64,000 nucleotides of DNA from Nocardia jinanensis (GTDB lineage Bacteria; Actinomycetota; Actinomycetes; Mycobacteriales; Mycobacteriaceae). The notes below the pieces were generated by a model that was given only the letters and a program-made list of their open reading frames with translations, searched no databases and was not told the DNA's origin. Positions 8,741 through 17,921 of the stretch are shown in pieces (positions within the stretch are counted from its first letter, which is position 1; the number at the start of each line of letters is the position of its first letter). Made by a program: the position numbers and the translations under genes. The stretch is from assembly GCF_014645735.1 (NCBI RefSeq), contig NZ_BMMH01000002.1, positions 620,001 through 684,000 of the forward strand, given 5' to 3'.

Positions 8741-11700
8741 TCACGGCGCACCCTGCTGTTCGGCGCGCAGCAGCGGTACCCACAGCCGACGGGCGATCGA
8801 TCCGAAACGGGTGTTCTCGACCGGTTCTCCGGCGGGTGCGGGCGCCGCGGTGAGATCACGCAGGTCCGGAGCCGGACCCCAGACATAGCGCAGATTACGG
8901 TCGGTGTGCTCGGCGAAATCCCTGGTCTTGTCGCCGCCACCGAACTCCCGGTCGGCGGCGGCGATCGCCTCCTCCGGGGTGAGCCGCCGATACCGCGCTT
9001 CGGCGTAGGCCGCGGTGGTGGCGGTGGAGATGGGGAGCGGTTCGGAGAGGCCGGTATCGCGCAGCGCGACCAGTGTGCGCAGCATGGTCGTGGCGTCGGC
9101 CGCACCGGGGGCGGTGAGTTCGGCACGCCATGCCGGGGTCGGGAAACGGCCCCGGCCGGTGACCGCGGCCCGCCACGACCGCTCCTCGGTGACCGCCAGC
9201 GCCAGCAGCGAAACCCACGCCGCGATCCGGTGTTTCGGCGCGACCCGCGAATAGGTGGTACGCACCAGCAGTTCCCCGCGTACGTCGGCGACCGTGCCGG
9301 TGAGGCGGCGACCGTCACCGAGGTCCAGCGCGATATCGATATCGCGCGGCGGCCGCGTGTAGTCGGGACCGGCCGCGCGGACCAGGGTATCGACGGTTCG
9401 TTCGACCTCGTCGAGCACGGCCCGGCCGAGTTCGGCCGGGGGTAGAATCCCGCGCCGCCATTCCGCGGCCCGGAGCTCGGCCGGGTCGGCGCCGGCCAAC
9501 CGCGCGGCGAGCATCCGTTCACCGAGTGCCCAGGTGTCGAGTCCGCCGAACTCGATGGGCAACCGGTCGGCGATATCGTCCTCCTGGTCGGGGACCCGTA
9601 CGCCCAGCCGCTGCCACAGGAAGCCGCGCACCGGATGCTCCAGGAAGGCGATGAGCTCGGCGAGCCCGATCTCGGTCGTTTCGGCGCCCGGCAGGGTGCG
9701 GGTGAGCAATTGCGGAGGGGCTGTCGGTATCCCATCGATCGCCCGGGCGCCCGCGAAGGCGACGGCGTCGAAACCGAAGGGCCGATCGGCGGCGAAGTTG
9801 CGTGGATCGTGTGCTTGCAGCGGATGACGGGTGAGCACTCGCGCCATACCCGCGGTACCGACGTGTGCGCGCAGCACGTCCAGGAGTTCGGCGATCGGCA
9901 CCGCGGGCGGCCGATAGGCGCCGGTGACGGGATCGGCGCCGGTATGCACGATCACCAGGGTGTCGCGGGCGGCCGTGATCGCGTCCAGCAGGAGCTGGCG
10001 GTCCTCGGAGCGCGGATCACGTTCGCCCATCAGGGGTTCGCGAGCCGGTACCTCGTCACCGTCGATTCCCGCACCGCGGGGGAAGACCTCGTCGTCCACG
10101 CCGAGCAGCACCACCACGCGATGTGGAACCGACCGCATCGGGGTCATCGTGCACACGGTGAGTTCCCCGGTCCGGAAATTGGCGCGGGTCGGGGCGGCCG
10201 CGAGCCGGCCCTGCAGCAGGCCGGTGATATCGCTGAGCCGCAACTCCACCTCTCCGGCATGGGCGGTGGCCGCCGCCAGTTCGCGGCGCGCCTCGGTACG
10301 GATCCAGGCCTGCGATTCGGGCACATCGGTCAGCAGCTCCAGCGCCCGGTCCAGGACGGCCGACCACTGCGCGGCGGGCCCGGGGCCCTGCAGGTCCCGT
10401 AGCACCGCGGCCAGCCGGTCGATGTATTCCGCGAACCGCCCGGCCACATCGATATCGTTGCTGTCCACATCGTCGAGCGGCAGGACCCGATCCAGCCAGC
10501 CCTGCGAGCTTTCGTCGGCGGTCACCCCGAGCATGATCCGGTCCACCGCCGCGTTCACCGTGTTCTGCTCGAAATCGCCCAGTCCGAACGCGTGGCGCTG
10601 CCGCCGGCCGATACCCCACCGAGCGCCGGCCTCGACCGCCCACTCCCGTATCCGCTCGATATCGTCGTCGTCGAATCCGCAGGCGCGCCGTACCGGTTCG
10701 TAGGCCGCGAGGTCCAGCACCTCGGTGACCGTGACCCGGCTCCGAGCGAGTTCGAGCAGTGTCACGACCACGCCCAGCAGCGGATTCGTCACCGCCCGGC
10801 CGCGGTCGGCGAGCCGCACCCGGAGTCGATGGCCCGGATGCCCGGTATCGGCACGGGATTCCGCGCCCGCCGCTGCGGGATGCCCGAACGCGGCGCGGAG
10901 CAGCGGAGCGAACGTCTCGACCTCCGGGCACATGACGAGCACATCGCGCGGCTCGAGCGAACGATCGGCGGCGAACAGCCCGAGCAGGCACTCCCGCAGC
11001 ACTTCCACCTGCCGGACCGGACCGTGGCAGGCGTGCACCTGGACACTGCCGTCGGCGCCGCACTCTCCCTGTTCCGGCGGCCAGTCGTCGTCGCGGATAC
11101 TCCGCTGCACGGATTCCAGCAGCGTCGCCGGGCGTTCGCCCCGGCCCGACGCGTGGTCGGTATCGACCGCCGCGACGCCGATCGGGTCACGGGCGGGCGA
11201 GCCGGACGGCGCCGGGTACCGGATATCGGCGGCGGCGAGGGGCAAGCGCAACTGGAGTTCCCGGATATCGCGGCTCAGCCCCGCCAGCAGCGGATGACGA
11301 ACCCGGGTGGCCGAATCATCCTCCACCCGTAGCGATTTCGGGTTCGAACCGGCGAGCGCGTCCCACATGACCGGGCTCGGATGGGCCAGCCACAGATGGA
11401 GATCGCGGTGTTCGGCCAGCGCGGTGAACACCGCCAGATGGGCGGCGGGCAACCGGGTCGCGCCGAAGAGGGACAGCCGGGACGGGAGATCCACCGCCCC
11501 CGGCTCGGCCCGCAACCGCTCGCAGGTGGCCCGCAGTCGTTCGGTGGGATCCGGGGCGCCGATCGCGTCGCGCAGCCGCCGCCACAGCGCCGGCTGCCAG
11601 ACCAGGTCGTCGGGCAGTGGGCGACCGGTGCCATCGGTATCGCCACCCCGCGACCATTCGGTGATCAAGGTCGGGCGCTGGACCGCGTACCCGTCGAAGA

Positions 11701-12190
11701 GTGCGGACAGCCGGGCTGCGGTCGCGTAACGGCGTCCGCGTCGATGGTCGGCCCCCGCCGCGGGACCGTTCCCGTCCACAGCGAATTCCGGCGCACCGGC
11801 GGGTTCGCCCGGATCCAGCCCGAGATGCCGGGCGAGTACGGCACACCACGGTTCGTGTACCGATTCGTCGATCACCCGCAGCAGTGTCCACACCGTACGG
11901 TCCGGCGACCACGGATCGTCGTGCGGCCCCGGACCGCCGACCCGGGCCGATACCTCCTCGACCAGCGCGGCCGGAGCCGGGAATCGGATATTCGCCGCGA
12001 TACCGTCGCCGGAGGCCGCGGAAGTCCCGAGGACGCCCGAGAGTTGCTGCGTCAGCCAGCGTTCCACCCCCTTGGCGGGAACCACGACCACTTCGGCGGC
12101 GAACGGATCGGGCAGCGGATCGGCGAGAATCCCGGCTAGCGCGGTGACCAGCGTATCCGCGCGTTCGGCACGGTGGATGTGCAGCGGCAT
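8741..12190 (-). CDS. recC: Exodeoxyribonuclease V gamma subunit RecC
   Basis: RecC recognises Chi and splits the DNA strands in RecBCD. The protein is 1149 residues, typical of actinobacterial RecC, and opens MPLHIHRAERADTLVTALA with the RecC-type PAKGVERWLTQQLS motif around residue 40. A helicase-like but inactive fold follows, with VLVMCPEVETFAPLLRAAFG and MTPMRSVPHRVVVLLGVDDEVFPR typical of the family. It is the first gene of the operon; its promoter should lie in the 300 bases above 12190. Confidence 0.93.
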   Translation of the reverse strand: MPLHIHRAERADTLVTALAGILADPLPDPFAAEVVVVPAKGVERWLTQQLSGVLGTSAASGDGIAANIRFPAPAALVEEVSARVGGPGPHDDPWSPDRTVWTLLRVIDESVHEPWCAVLARHLGLDPGEPAGAPEFAVDGNGPAAGADHRRGRRYATAARLSALFDGYAVQRPTLITEWSRGGDTDGTGRPLPDDLVWQPALWRRLRDAIGAPDPTERLRATCERLRAEPGAVDLPSRLSLFGATRLPAAHLAVFTALAEHRDLHLWLAHPSPVMWDALAGSNPKSLRVEDDSATRVRHPLLAGLSRDIRELQLRLPLAAADIRYPAPSGSPARDPIGVAAVDTDHASGRGERPATLLESVQRSIRDDDWPPEQGECGADGSVQVHACHGPVRQVEVLRECLLGLFAADRSLEPRDVLVMCPEVETFAPLLRAAFGHPAAAGAESRADTGHPGHRLRVRLADRGRAVTNPLLGVVVTLLELARSRVTVTEVLDLAAYEPVRRACGFDDDDIERIREWAVEAGARWGIGRRQRHAFGLGDFEQNTVNAAVDRIMLGVTADESSQGWLDRVLPLDDVDSNDIDVAGRFAEYIDRLAAVLRDLQGPGPAAQWSAVLDRALELLTDVPESQAWIRTEARRELAAATAHAGEVELRLSDITGLLQGRLAAAPTRANFRTGELTVCTMTPMRSVPHRVVVLLGVDDEVFPRGAGIDGDEVPAREPLMGERDPRSEDRQLLLDAITAARDTLVIVHTGADPVTGAYRPPAVPIAELLDVLRAHVGTAGMARVLTRHPLQAHDPRNFAADRPFGFDAVAFAGARAIDGIPTAPPQLLTRTLPGAETTEIGLAELIAFLEHPVRGFLWQRLGVRVPDQEDDIADRLPIEFGGLDTWALGERMLAARLAGADPAELRAAEWRRGILPPAELGRAVLDEVERTVDTLVRAAGPDYTRPPRDIDIALDLGDGRRLTGTVADVRGELLVRTTYSRVAPKHRIAAWVSLLALAVTEERSWRAAVTGRGRFPTPAWRAELTAPGAADATTMLRTLVALRDTGLSEPLPISTATTAAYAEARYRRLTPEEAIAAADREFGGGDKTRDFAEHTDRNLRYVWGPAPDLRDLTAAPAPAGEPVENTRFGSIARRLWVPLLRAEQQGAP

Positions 12191-12493
12191 CTCCGCCCTT
12201 TCGCTCGGTTCCGATCACCATCCTCCGCCGCGCCCGCACAACTCGGGCGGGCGCATCGTCCACCCGTTTATACGCCCGGCGTCCGACACCGTTCGCCAAG
12301 CCCCCACGACGGACCGGACAACCCGGGACAGCGGATCATCCCCCGAATGTCCCTAGCGCCAATGGCTTTTACCGGATATCCAACCGGTGCGCACAGTGAT
12401 TTAGCGCACATGAGTCACCGACACGCGGTCGTATGGCCGCGATCTCGCGCACACGCTGTGTCACAGTGCAAGCCCGGGAGGAACGGTTACCGC
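12191..12493. other. Divergent intergenic region, recC / small protein
   Basis: About 300 bases with no convincing gene. It must hold the recC promoter (minus strand) and that of the 12494 gene (plus strand). It is less GC-rich toward 12360-12420. I see no clear operator or LexA-type box. Confidence 0.5.
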
Positions 12494-12727
12494 ATGAAAG
12501 GCTGGTTCGCGTCGATGAAAGCGCTGGTTGTGCCCTTGATACCGAGAGACGGATTCACCGTCCGCCGGTCCGGTGACAGGTGGGAGCTAGTCAACTCCCG
12601 GCACTACGGACGCACCGTCGTTCTGCATTCGTGGCCGCGTGAGCAACACTCGGAAGCCTTCGAACACTGCTACCGCCTCAACGGCCGTGCCGCCGCCGCA
12701 CTGAAGGCCACCGCGCGGGTCCGCTAG
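12494..12727 (+). CDS. Small conserved-looking protein of unknown function
   Basis: The 77-residue product (MKGWFASMKALVVPLIPR...) has no recognisable domain or membrane segment; it is mildly basic with several Trp and His residues. A GGGAGGAA ribosome site lies about 10 bases before the ATG. It ends just before the beta-lactamase-fold gene on the same strand (54 bases), so the two may share a transcript. I do not recognise it; a later in-frame ATG at 12515 is possible. Confidence 0.5.
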   Translation: MKGWFASMKALVVPLIPRDGFTVRRSGDRWELVNSRHYGRTVVLHSWPREQHSEAFEHCYRLNGRAAAALKATARVR

Positions 12728-12780
12728 CGGTCCGGGGGAAAACGTGCGCGCAGAGCGCCGATATGACAAGGTGATCCCTC

Positions 12781-13659
12781 GTGCGTTACCCCCAGCTCAC
12801 CGGTGCGGCTTCCCGCGTGGCCGCACCCGCCACTGTCCTGGCCGCCGCAGCGATACTGTTCGCCGGTGTGCCCTCCGGCCTGCCGTCGGCCGATGCCGTA
12901 CCGCATTCCCGCACCCAGGGTTGCGCGAACGGATTCGACTGCGATCTGGCCGCCCGCATCGAGTCGGTGAACTCGTATCTGGATTCCCGGCCGGGAGTGA
13001 CCGGTTTCGTCATCCGGGATCGGCAGACCGGTGCGGTGTACGCGAGCCCGCATGCCGAGGATATGGTGTGGACCGCGTCCACGATCAAGCTCGCCATCGC
13101 CTCCGATCTGCTCAATCGTGCCCGAGTCGGCGCGATCGCGCTGGTGCCGGAGGACCGTCAGCTCATGGAGCAGATGATGTCCACCTCCAACGATCAAGCC
13201 ACCGACATCCTGTGGAACAAATACGCCGGCTTCGACGGCCAGGCGTTCAACAACGCGTTCCGCGCGAACGGTATGACCAGCCTCCGGCCCGAGCCCTCGC
13301 CCAACGGTCGCCCGAACTGGGGCTTCCAGAAGACGACCGCCGCCGATCTGGACCGGCTCATGTCGACTGTGCTGGACCGGATGCACCCCGACGATCGCGG
13401 CTATCTGCTGGACCTGATGCGCCGGGTCGATTCCAACCAGCACTGGGGCGTCTGGGGCGCCGGTTCGGCCATGCGGCCGGGCCTGAAGAACGGCTGGTCG
13501 GAGGAGCAGGGTGGTTGGGTGGTGAACTCGGTCGGTTTCGCCGGACCCGGTGAGCGCTACACACTGGCCATCATGACCGCGATGAACGGTGAGGGTGGTT
13601 ACCAGGAGGGTGCCGAAACCGATACCACGATCGCCGAGAAACTGCTGTCCGGCCGCTGA
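12781..13659 (+). CDS. Secreted serine hydrolase, class A beta-lactamase fold
   Basis: A 292-residue exported protein with an N-terminal hydrophobic segment (residues 14-30) ending in an Ala-rich cleavage region near residue 39. The nucleophile motif S-x-x-K is STIK (Ser100, Lys103). The second motif reads T-S-N (135-137) rather than S-x-N, and the third is K-N-G instead of K-T-G. This fits the non-beta-lactamase serine hydrolases of the PBP-like fold; true antibiotic hydrolysis is doubtful. GTG start preceded by AAGG. Two cysteines near residues 48 and 54 could form a disulfide. Confidence 0.8.
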   Translation: MRYPQLTGAASRVAAPATVLAAAAILFAGVPSGLPSADAVPHSRTQGCANGFDCDLAARIESVNSYLDSRPGVTGFVIRDRQTGAVYASPHAEDMVWTASTIKLAIASDLLNRARVGAIALVPEDRQLMEQMMSTSNDQATDILWNKYAGFDGQAFNNAFRANGMTSLRPEPSPNGRPNWGFQKTTAADLDRLMSTVLDRMHPDDRGYLLDLMRRVDSNQHWGVWGAGSAMRPGLKNGWSEEQGGWVVNSVGFAGPGERYTLAIMTAMNGEGGYQEGAETDTTIAEKLLSGR

Positions 13660-13674
13660 TCGCCGCGACGTAGA

Positions 13675-13708
13675 ATTCCGGGCCCCGTGTCGACACGGGG
13701 CCCGGAAT
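13675..13708. terminator. Perfect 34-bp palindrome between convergent genes
   Basis: A 17-base arm ATTCCGGGCCCCGTGTC is followed immediately by its exact reverse complement, centred at 13691/13692. It lies between the stops of the serine hydrolase (+) and CYP136 (-), so a bidirectional terminator is the simplest reading. No T-run follows, as is usual in actinomycetes. Confidence 0.65.
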
Positions 13709-13741
13709 CGTTCACGGCATCGATATCCCAGGTGAGACGTC

Positions 13742-15226
13742 TCAGCGCAGTCGGCGCAGCCGCATCGGAGCGTCGTCGCGCGGGAACGGGATGGTGGTGA
13801 AGCCCCACGGCATCCGATAGTTCTCCGGGAAGCTCCACTCGTAATCGCGCACCAGCGCCGAAATGATCGTTTTGACCTCGAAAGTGCCGAAATGCATCCC
13901 GATGCACTTGTGCGAACCGGCGCCGAAGGGCATCCAGGCCAATCGGTGCGATTTGTCCTCGCGCCGTTCCTCGGAGAACCGAAGCGGGTCGAAGACCTCG
14001 GGGTCGGTCCACAATTCTTCGAGCAGATGGTTGACCTGATAGCCGAGATCGACGGGTGTCCCGGCGGGAATGTAGTGACCGAGGATCTCGGTATCGCGCA
14101 CCGCGCGGCGCACCATCCCGGGTACCGGCGGCATGAGCCGCAGGCTCTCCTTCATGACGAGATCGAGAGTGCGCAGCGAATCCAGATCGGCGATGGTCGG
14201 GGACTGGTTGTCCAGATCCAGCCCCAGCACCTCCTCGCGCACCTTCTGCTGCCATTCCGGATGTTTACCCAGGTAGTAGGCCACGGCCGTGGCGGTGGTC
14301 GTGGTGGTGTCGTGCGCGGCCATGATCAGGAAGATCATATGGTTGACCACATCCGCGTCACTGAACACCGATCCGTCCTCGGCGCGCGCATGGCACAGGC
14401 CGGAGAAGAAATCGGATGATTCGCTGCGTCGCTTCTCCGGCAGCATGGCGGTGAAGTAGTCCTCGAGCACCTTGCGACCGCGCAGCCCGGCCCGCCATTT
14501 CCCGCCGGGAACGCTGTGCCGCACGATCGCGAGCCCGGCATGGGTGCAGGAGACGAAGGCGTCGGTGAGGTTCTTGCGCTGAGCACCGACCTCGACGGCC
14601 ATGAACGTCTCGCCGGCGATATCGAGGGCCAGTTCCTTGATCGCCGGGAACAGTTGGACGATGCTGCTCGCGCCCTGCCCCTCCGGGACCCAGTGGCCGA
14701 TACTGGACCGGACCACGGGGGTCAGTTCGGCGAGATGCGCTTCCAGGCGTTCCCGGGTGAAGGCCTGCTGCATGATCCGGCGGTGGAACATATGCTCGTC
14801 GAATTCGAGCAACAGCAGCCCGCGGCGGAAGAACGGCCCGATGAAATAGTCCCAGCCCTGCCCGAAATCGCGGCGGCGCCGACCGAGTACCTCGTCCAGC
14901 GCCTCGGGTCCGGCGGCGAACACCCGGTCCATACCCATGGAGCTGTTGATGTTGACCGGACCGAAGCGGCGATACTTGTCCAGCATCTCCGCCGGACCCC
15001 AGCGCATGTAATGGAAGGTGCGGCCCATATAGGGAAGGCCCGCGTCACCACGGACCGCGACGGTATCGCTACCGTTGGGCGGTGTGGCCAGTGTCCGCGG
15101 CCGGCTGGGCACCTTCAACAGCAGACGGTCGACCATACTTCGGTGCGGAATCTCGATGAGCGCCGAATTCTCGGTGTCGGTGCGCGCACGCGCTCGTGGC
15201 GTGGCAACACGGTCGACGGTGACCAT
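13742..15226 (-). CDS. cyp136: Cytochrome P450, CYP136 family
   Basis: Haem monooxygenase of 494 residues. The I-helix reads MAAHDTTTTT (Asp306, Thr307), the K-helix ExxR is Glu360-Arg363, and the haem-thiolate loop FGAGSHKCIGMHFG places the ligand at Cys441. Long stretches (DAGLPYMG, GPFFRRGLLLLEFDEHMFHRRIM) match remembered mycobacterial CYP136. The start at 15226 has CAGGAGG 8 bases upstream. In mycobacteria cyp136 neighbours a TetR gene; none is adjacent here, although a dyad lies at 15243-15265. It is divergent from ndh. Natural substrate unknown. Confidence 0.9.
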   Translation of the reverse strand: MVTVDRVATPRARARTDTENSALIEIPHRSMVDRLLLKVPSRPRTLATPPNGSDTVAVRGDAGLPYMGRTFHYMRWGPAEMLDKYRRFGPVNINSSMGMDRVFAAGPEALDEVLGRRRRDFGQGWDYFIGPFFRRGLLLLEFDEHMFHRRIMQQAFTRERLEAHLAELTPVVRSSIGHWVPEGQGASSIVQLFPAIKELALDIAGETFMAVEVGAQRKNLTDAFVSCTHAGLAIVRHSVPGGKWRAGLRGRKVLEDYFTAMLPEKRRSESSDFFSGLCHARAEDGSVFSDADVVNHMIFLIMAAHDTTTTTATAVAYYLGKHPEWQQKVREEVLGLDLDNQSPTIADLDSLRTLDLVMKESLRLMPPVPGMVRRAVRDTEILGHYIPAGTPVDLGYQVNHLLEELWTDPEVFDPLRFSEERREDKSHRLAWMPFGAGSHKCIGMHFGTFEVKTIISALVRDYEWSFPENYRMPWGFTTIPFPRDDAPMRLRRLR

Positions 15227-15242
15227 GGCGAAACCTCCTGAG

Positions 15243-15265
15243 AGACAGTACCCATCGTATTGTCT
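15243..15265. promoter_or_regulatory. Imperfect inverted repeat upstream of cyp136
   Basis: Arms AGACAGTA and TATTGTCT are separated by seven bases (cccatcg), with one mismatch in eight pairs. The site lies directly upstream of the cyp136 ribosome site, where a TetR-type repressor would block transcription. Confidence 0.45.
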
Positions 15266-15474
15266 TTGTTGCATCGGCTCGCCGGTTTCCGCCGAATCGG
15301 TATCATCCCGCCTCCCGCCGTGACCACGGCGCAATGGCTATCGTGGTGAGTTGCCGCACCAGCGCGGGTGAACAACCGACGTCTGACTGTGTCGTTCACG
15401 GGTACTGCTACTACCGTGTGCGTTGTCAGGAAATGATCACCACGGCACCGGCCCACCGCCGGCGAGGAGCGACC

Positions 15475-16953
15475 ATGAGCACGCAACCTGTTGGGAACGG
15501 CCGGCACCGCGTCGTGGTGATCGGGTCGGGTTTCGGCGGCCTGTTCGGCACCAAACACCTCAAACGTGCCGATGTCGATGTCACCCTCATCTCCAAGACC
15601 ACCACTCATCTCTTCCAGCCACTGCTCTACCAGGTCGCCACGGGGATCCTGTCCGTCGGCGAGATCGCGCCGGCGACCCGGCTGGTACTGCGCAAACAGA
15701 AGAACGCCCGGGTACTGCTGGGTGAGGTCACCGATATCGACCTGGAGAAACGCGCCGTCACCTCGGTACTGCTGGGCGAATCGACGGAAACCCCCTACGA
15801 CACCCTCATCGTGGCCACCGGTGCACAGCAGTCGTATTTCGGAAACGACCAGTTCGCCACCTTCGCCCCGGGGATGAAGACCATCGACGACGCCCTGGAG
15901 CTACGCGGCCGCATCCTCGGCTCCTTCGAGCAGGCCGAGGTGGCGCAGACTCAGGAAGAACGCGACCGCCTGCTCTCCTTCGTGGTGGTCGGCGCCGGGC
16001 CCACCGGGGTCGAGCTGGCCGGACAGATCGCCGAACTGTCCGACCGCACCCTGGAGGGCACCTTCCACAACATCGATCCGCGCGACGCCCGGGTGATCCT
16101 GGTGGAGGGCGCGGGCGCGGTCCTCGGACCGATGGGCCCGAAACTGGGCGGTAAGGCGCAGCGGCGACTGGAATCCATGGGCGTGGAGATCCAGCTCAAT
16201 GCGCTGGTCACCGATGTGGACGCGCACGGGGTCACGGTGCAGGACGCCGACGGCACCAGCCGCCGGATCGAATCGGCGTGCAAGGTCTGGTCGGCCGGTG
16301 TCCAGGCCAGTCCACTGGGCAAAATGCTCGCCGACCAGTCCGACGGCACCGAGGTCGACCGGGCCGGGCGGGTCGTGGTGGAACCCGACCTGACGGTGAA
16401 GGGACACCCGAATGTCTTCGTCGTCGGTGACCTGATGTCGGTGCCGGGAGTACCGGGGCAGGCCCAGGGTGCCATCCAGGGCGCCACCTACGCCGCGAAG
16501 CAGATCAAATCGGAGCTCGCGGGTAAGCAGACGGTGCAGGATCGCAAGCCGTTCTCCTATTTCAACAAGGGCAGTATGGCGACGATCTCGCGATTCAGCG
16601 CCGTATGCCAGGTGGGCAAGCTGGAATTCGGCGGATTCATCGCCTGGCTCGCCTGGCTGGGTCTGCATCTCTACTACCTGGTCGGCTATCGGAGCCGGAT
16701 CACCACGATCTTCCAGTGGTTCGTCACCTTCCTCGGCCGCACCCGGGGTCAGATGGCGGCCACCGAACAGTGGATCTTCGCCCGGCTGGCACTCGAGGCG
16801 GTCTACAGCGATAGCGAAGAGGGCGAGGAGATCGTGCGCGGCGCGGCGGGTCGCCGACCTCCGGCGCCCTCACCCGGCACCCCGGCCGTCACCGCCGAAT
16901 CCGTCGAAACGGGCGCGCCCGAGAAACCGGGCGGTGATCGCAAAGTCGGCTGA
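15475..16953 (+). CDS. ndh: Type II NADH dehydrogenase (NDH-2)
   Basis: Single-subunit, non-proton-pumping NADH:menaquinone oxidoreductase bound to the inner membrane face. The 492-residue protein has the FAD-binding GSGFGG motif at residues 17-22, the NADH-binding VVVGAGPTGVELAG motif near the middle, and VFVVGDLM of the second FAD segment. The C-terminal segment (GGFIAWLAWLGLHLYYLVGY) is the membrane anchor. The ATG at 15475 has GAGGAGC upstream; the frame is open further up without support. Divergent from cyp136. Confidence 0.93.
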   Translation: MSTQPVGNGRHRVVVIGSGFGGLFGTKHLKRADVDVTLISKTTTHLFQPLLYQVATGILSVGEIAPATRLVLRKQKNARVLLGEVTDIDLEKRAVTSVLLGESTETPYDTLIVATGAQQSYFGNDQFATFAPGMKTIDDALELRGRILGSFEQAEVAQTQEERDRLLSFVVVGAGPTGVELAGQIAELSDRTLEGTFHNIDPRDARVILVEGAGAVLGPMGPKLGGKAQRRLESMGVEIQLNALVTDVDAHGVTVQDADGTSRRIESACKVWSAGVQASPLGKMLADQSDGTEVDRAGRVVVEPDLTVKGHPNVFVVGDLMSVPGVPGQAQGAIQGATYAAKQIKSELAGKQTVQDRKPFSYFNKGSMATISRFSAVCQVGKLEFGGFIAWLAWLGLHLYYLVGYRSRITTIFQWFVTFLGRTRGQMAATEQWIFARLALEAVYSDSEEGEEIVRGAAGRRPPAPSPGTPAVTAESVETGAPEKPGGDRKVG

Positions 16954-16994
16954 ACCGCCCGACCTCCCCGATCCGGCGCTCCTCCGAAGCTAAT

Positions 16995-17009
16995 ATCTGG
17001 CAAACAGAT
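16995..17009 (+). promoter_or_regulatory. Leader hairpin upstream of the first secreted paralogue
   Basis: Arms ATCTG and CAGAT enclose the loop GCAAA. It sits just before the CCGGAG ribosome site of the 17031 gene. The same position in the 18231 gene holds a related hairpin with the same loop, so the element was kept after duplication. Confidence 0.5.
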
Positions 17010-17030
17010 GTTCTCCGGAGAGAGGCGACC

Positions 17031-17921
17031 ATGGGTAAGCACAGGACAACCGTCCGGTCCCGGCGTGCTGCCGGATCGGTCGTCGCAGCGGGAGCCGTCC
17101 CGCTCATCGCGACTCTGATCGGCGCCGGCACCGCCCACGCCGACGTACTCCCCGCTCCGCCGGTGCCATCCATCGTTCCCGCCGTCCTTCCGGCGCTACC
17201 CCCGATGCCCGCGCCACCCGGCGCACTGCTCCCGTCCGCACCGGATCCGGCCGTGAATCCGTTCGGCGCGGCCGCTGGTGCGCTACAGGAGGCCACCCGG
17301 GCCGCTGCCCAGTCGGTCACCGACGCCGTCACCGCGGCTACCGCACAGTTCACCCACCCGGTACCCGGGACGCAGCTGCTCGCGGCGCCGGTACCGGCGG
17401 CGACTCCCGGAACCCGTCCCCCACCCGAGGACGCATACCCGGCGCCTGGAGAAGCACCGCTCGCCGACCGACCGGCCGCGCCGATCGAGGCGCCGCCCGG
17501 CACGCTGCGGGTCGGTGACCTCGAGATGACCGTGCCGTTCGATACGCGAGATCTCAATGCCGGCGCCGACCGGGCACAGGAGCAGCTGACAGCTTTCCTC
17601 GACTCGGCCGGCATCGAGCGCAGCCGGGCCGACCGGGTCGCCGCCCAGGCCATGAGCTCGGGCTTGATCGGGGCCGGAATCGGTACCGCGGTCGCGGCAC
17701 CGGTGGCCATCCCGTTCGCGATGCTCGGCGCCGTCGCGGGTTTCGTGGTCGGGCTCCCCTTCCTCCCGACCGGACTCGTCGTCGGACCCGTGCTCGGCGC
17801 GACCATCGCCTATGGGGTGGTCACGGTGCCGGCGGCGCTGGCCGGAGCGGCGATCGGCGCCGCGTTCGGGGCTACCGACGGTTTCACCACTCAACCGTTC
17901 GGCCCCCTGCCACCGCAGTAA
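17031..17921 (+). CDS. Secreted Gly/Ala-rich protein, paralogue 1 of 3
   Basis: A 296-residue exported protein of unknown function. The twin-Arg-containing N-terminus (SRRAAGSVVAAGAVPLIATL) and AHA cleavage near residue 36 form a signal peptide. A Pro/Ala-rich linker follows to about residue 150, then a conserved core (APPGTLRVGDLEM ... FLDSAGIERSRADRVAAQ, about 155-205), then roughly 80 residues of glycine-zipper-like hydrophobic helices. It is a tandem copy of the 18231 gene, exactly 1200 bases apart, and related to 32916. Membrane or mycomembrane insertion is an inference from the hydrophobic tail. Confidence 0.85.
   Translation: MGKHRTTVRSRRAAGSVVAAGAVPLIATLIGAGTAHADVLPAPPVPSIVPAVLPALPPMPAPPGALLPSAPDPAVNPFGAAAGALQEATRAAAQSVTDAVTAATAQFTHPVPGTQLLAAPVPAATPGTRPPPEDAYPAPGEAPLADRPAAPIEAPPGTLRVGDLEMTVPFDTRDLNAGADRAQEQLTAFLDSAGIERSRADRVAAQAMSSGLIGAGIGTAVAAPVAIPFAMLGAVAGFVVGLPFLPTGLVVGPVLGATIAYGVVTVPAALAGAAIGAAFGATDGFTTQPFGPLPPQ

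Noticed and set aside
6685..8853. 722-codon plus-strand frame opposite recB
   Set aside because: Repeated GDRRG/Q-rich text typical of antisense to Ala/Arg codons; not a protein family.
8704..9735. Open extension of the recB frame far into recC
   Set aside because: Pro/Arg/Ser-rich shadow of recC; the GTG at 8703 has a ribosome site and the correct family N-terminus.
11338..11352. GGTTCGAACC resembling a tRNA T-loop
   Set aside because: It lies within recC and no acceptor, D-arm or anticodon arm can be drawn around it.
16928..16961. Stem CGGGCGGT / ACCGCCCG at the ndh stop as a terminator
   Set aside because: Only eight pairs with an 18-base loop and partly coding; too weak to call.
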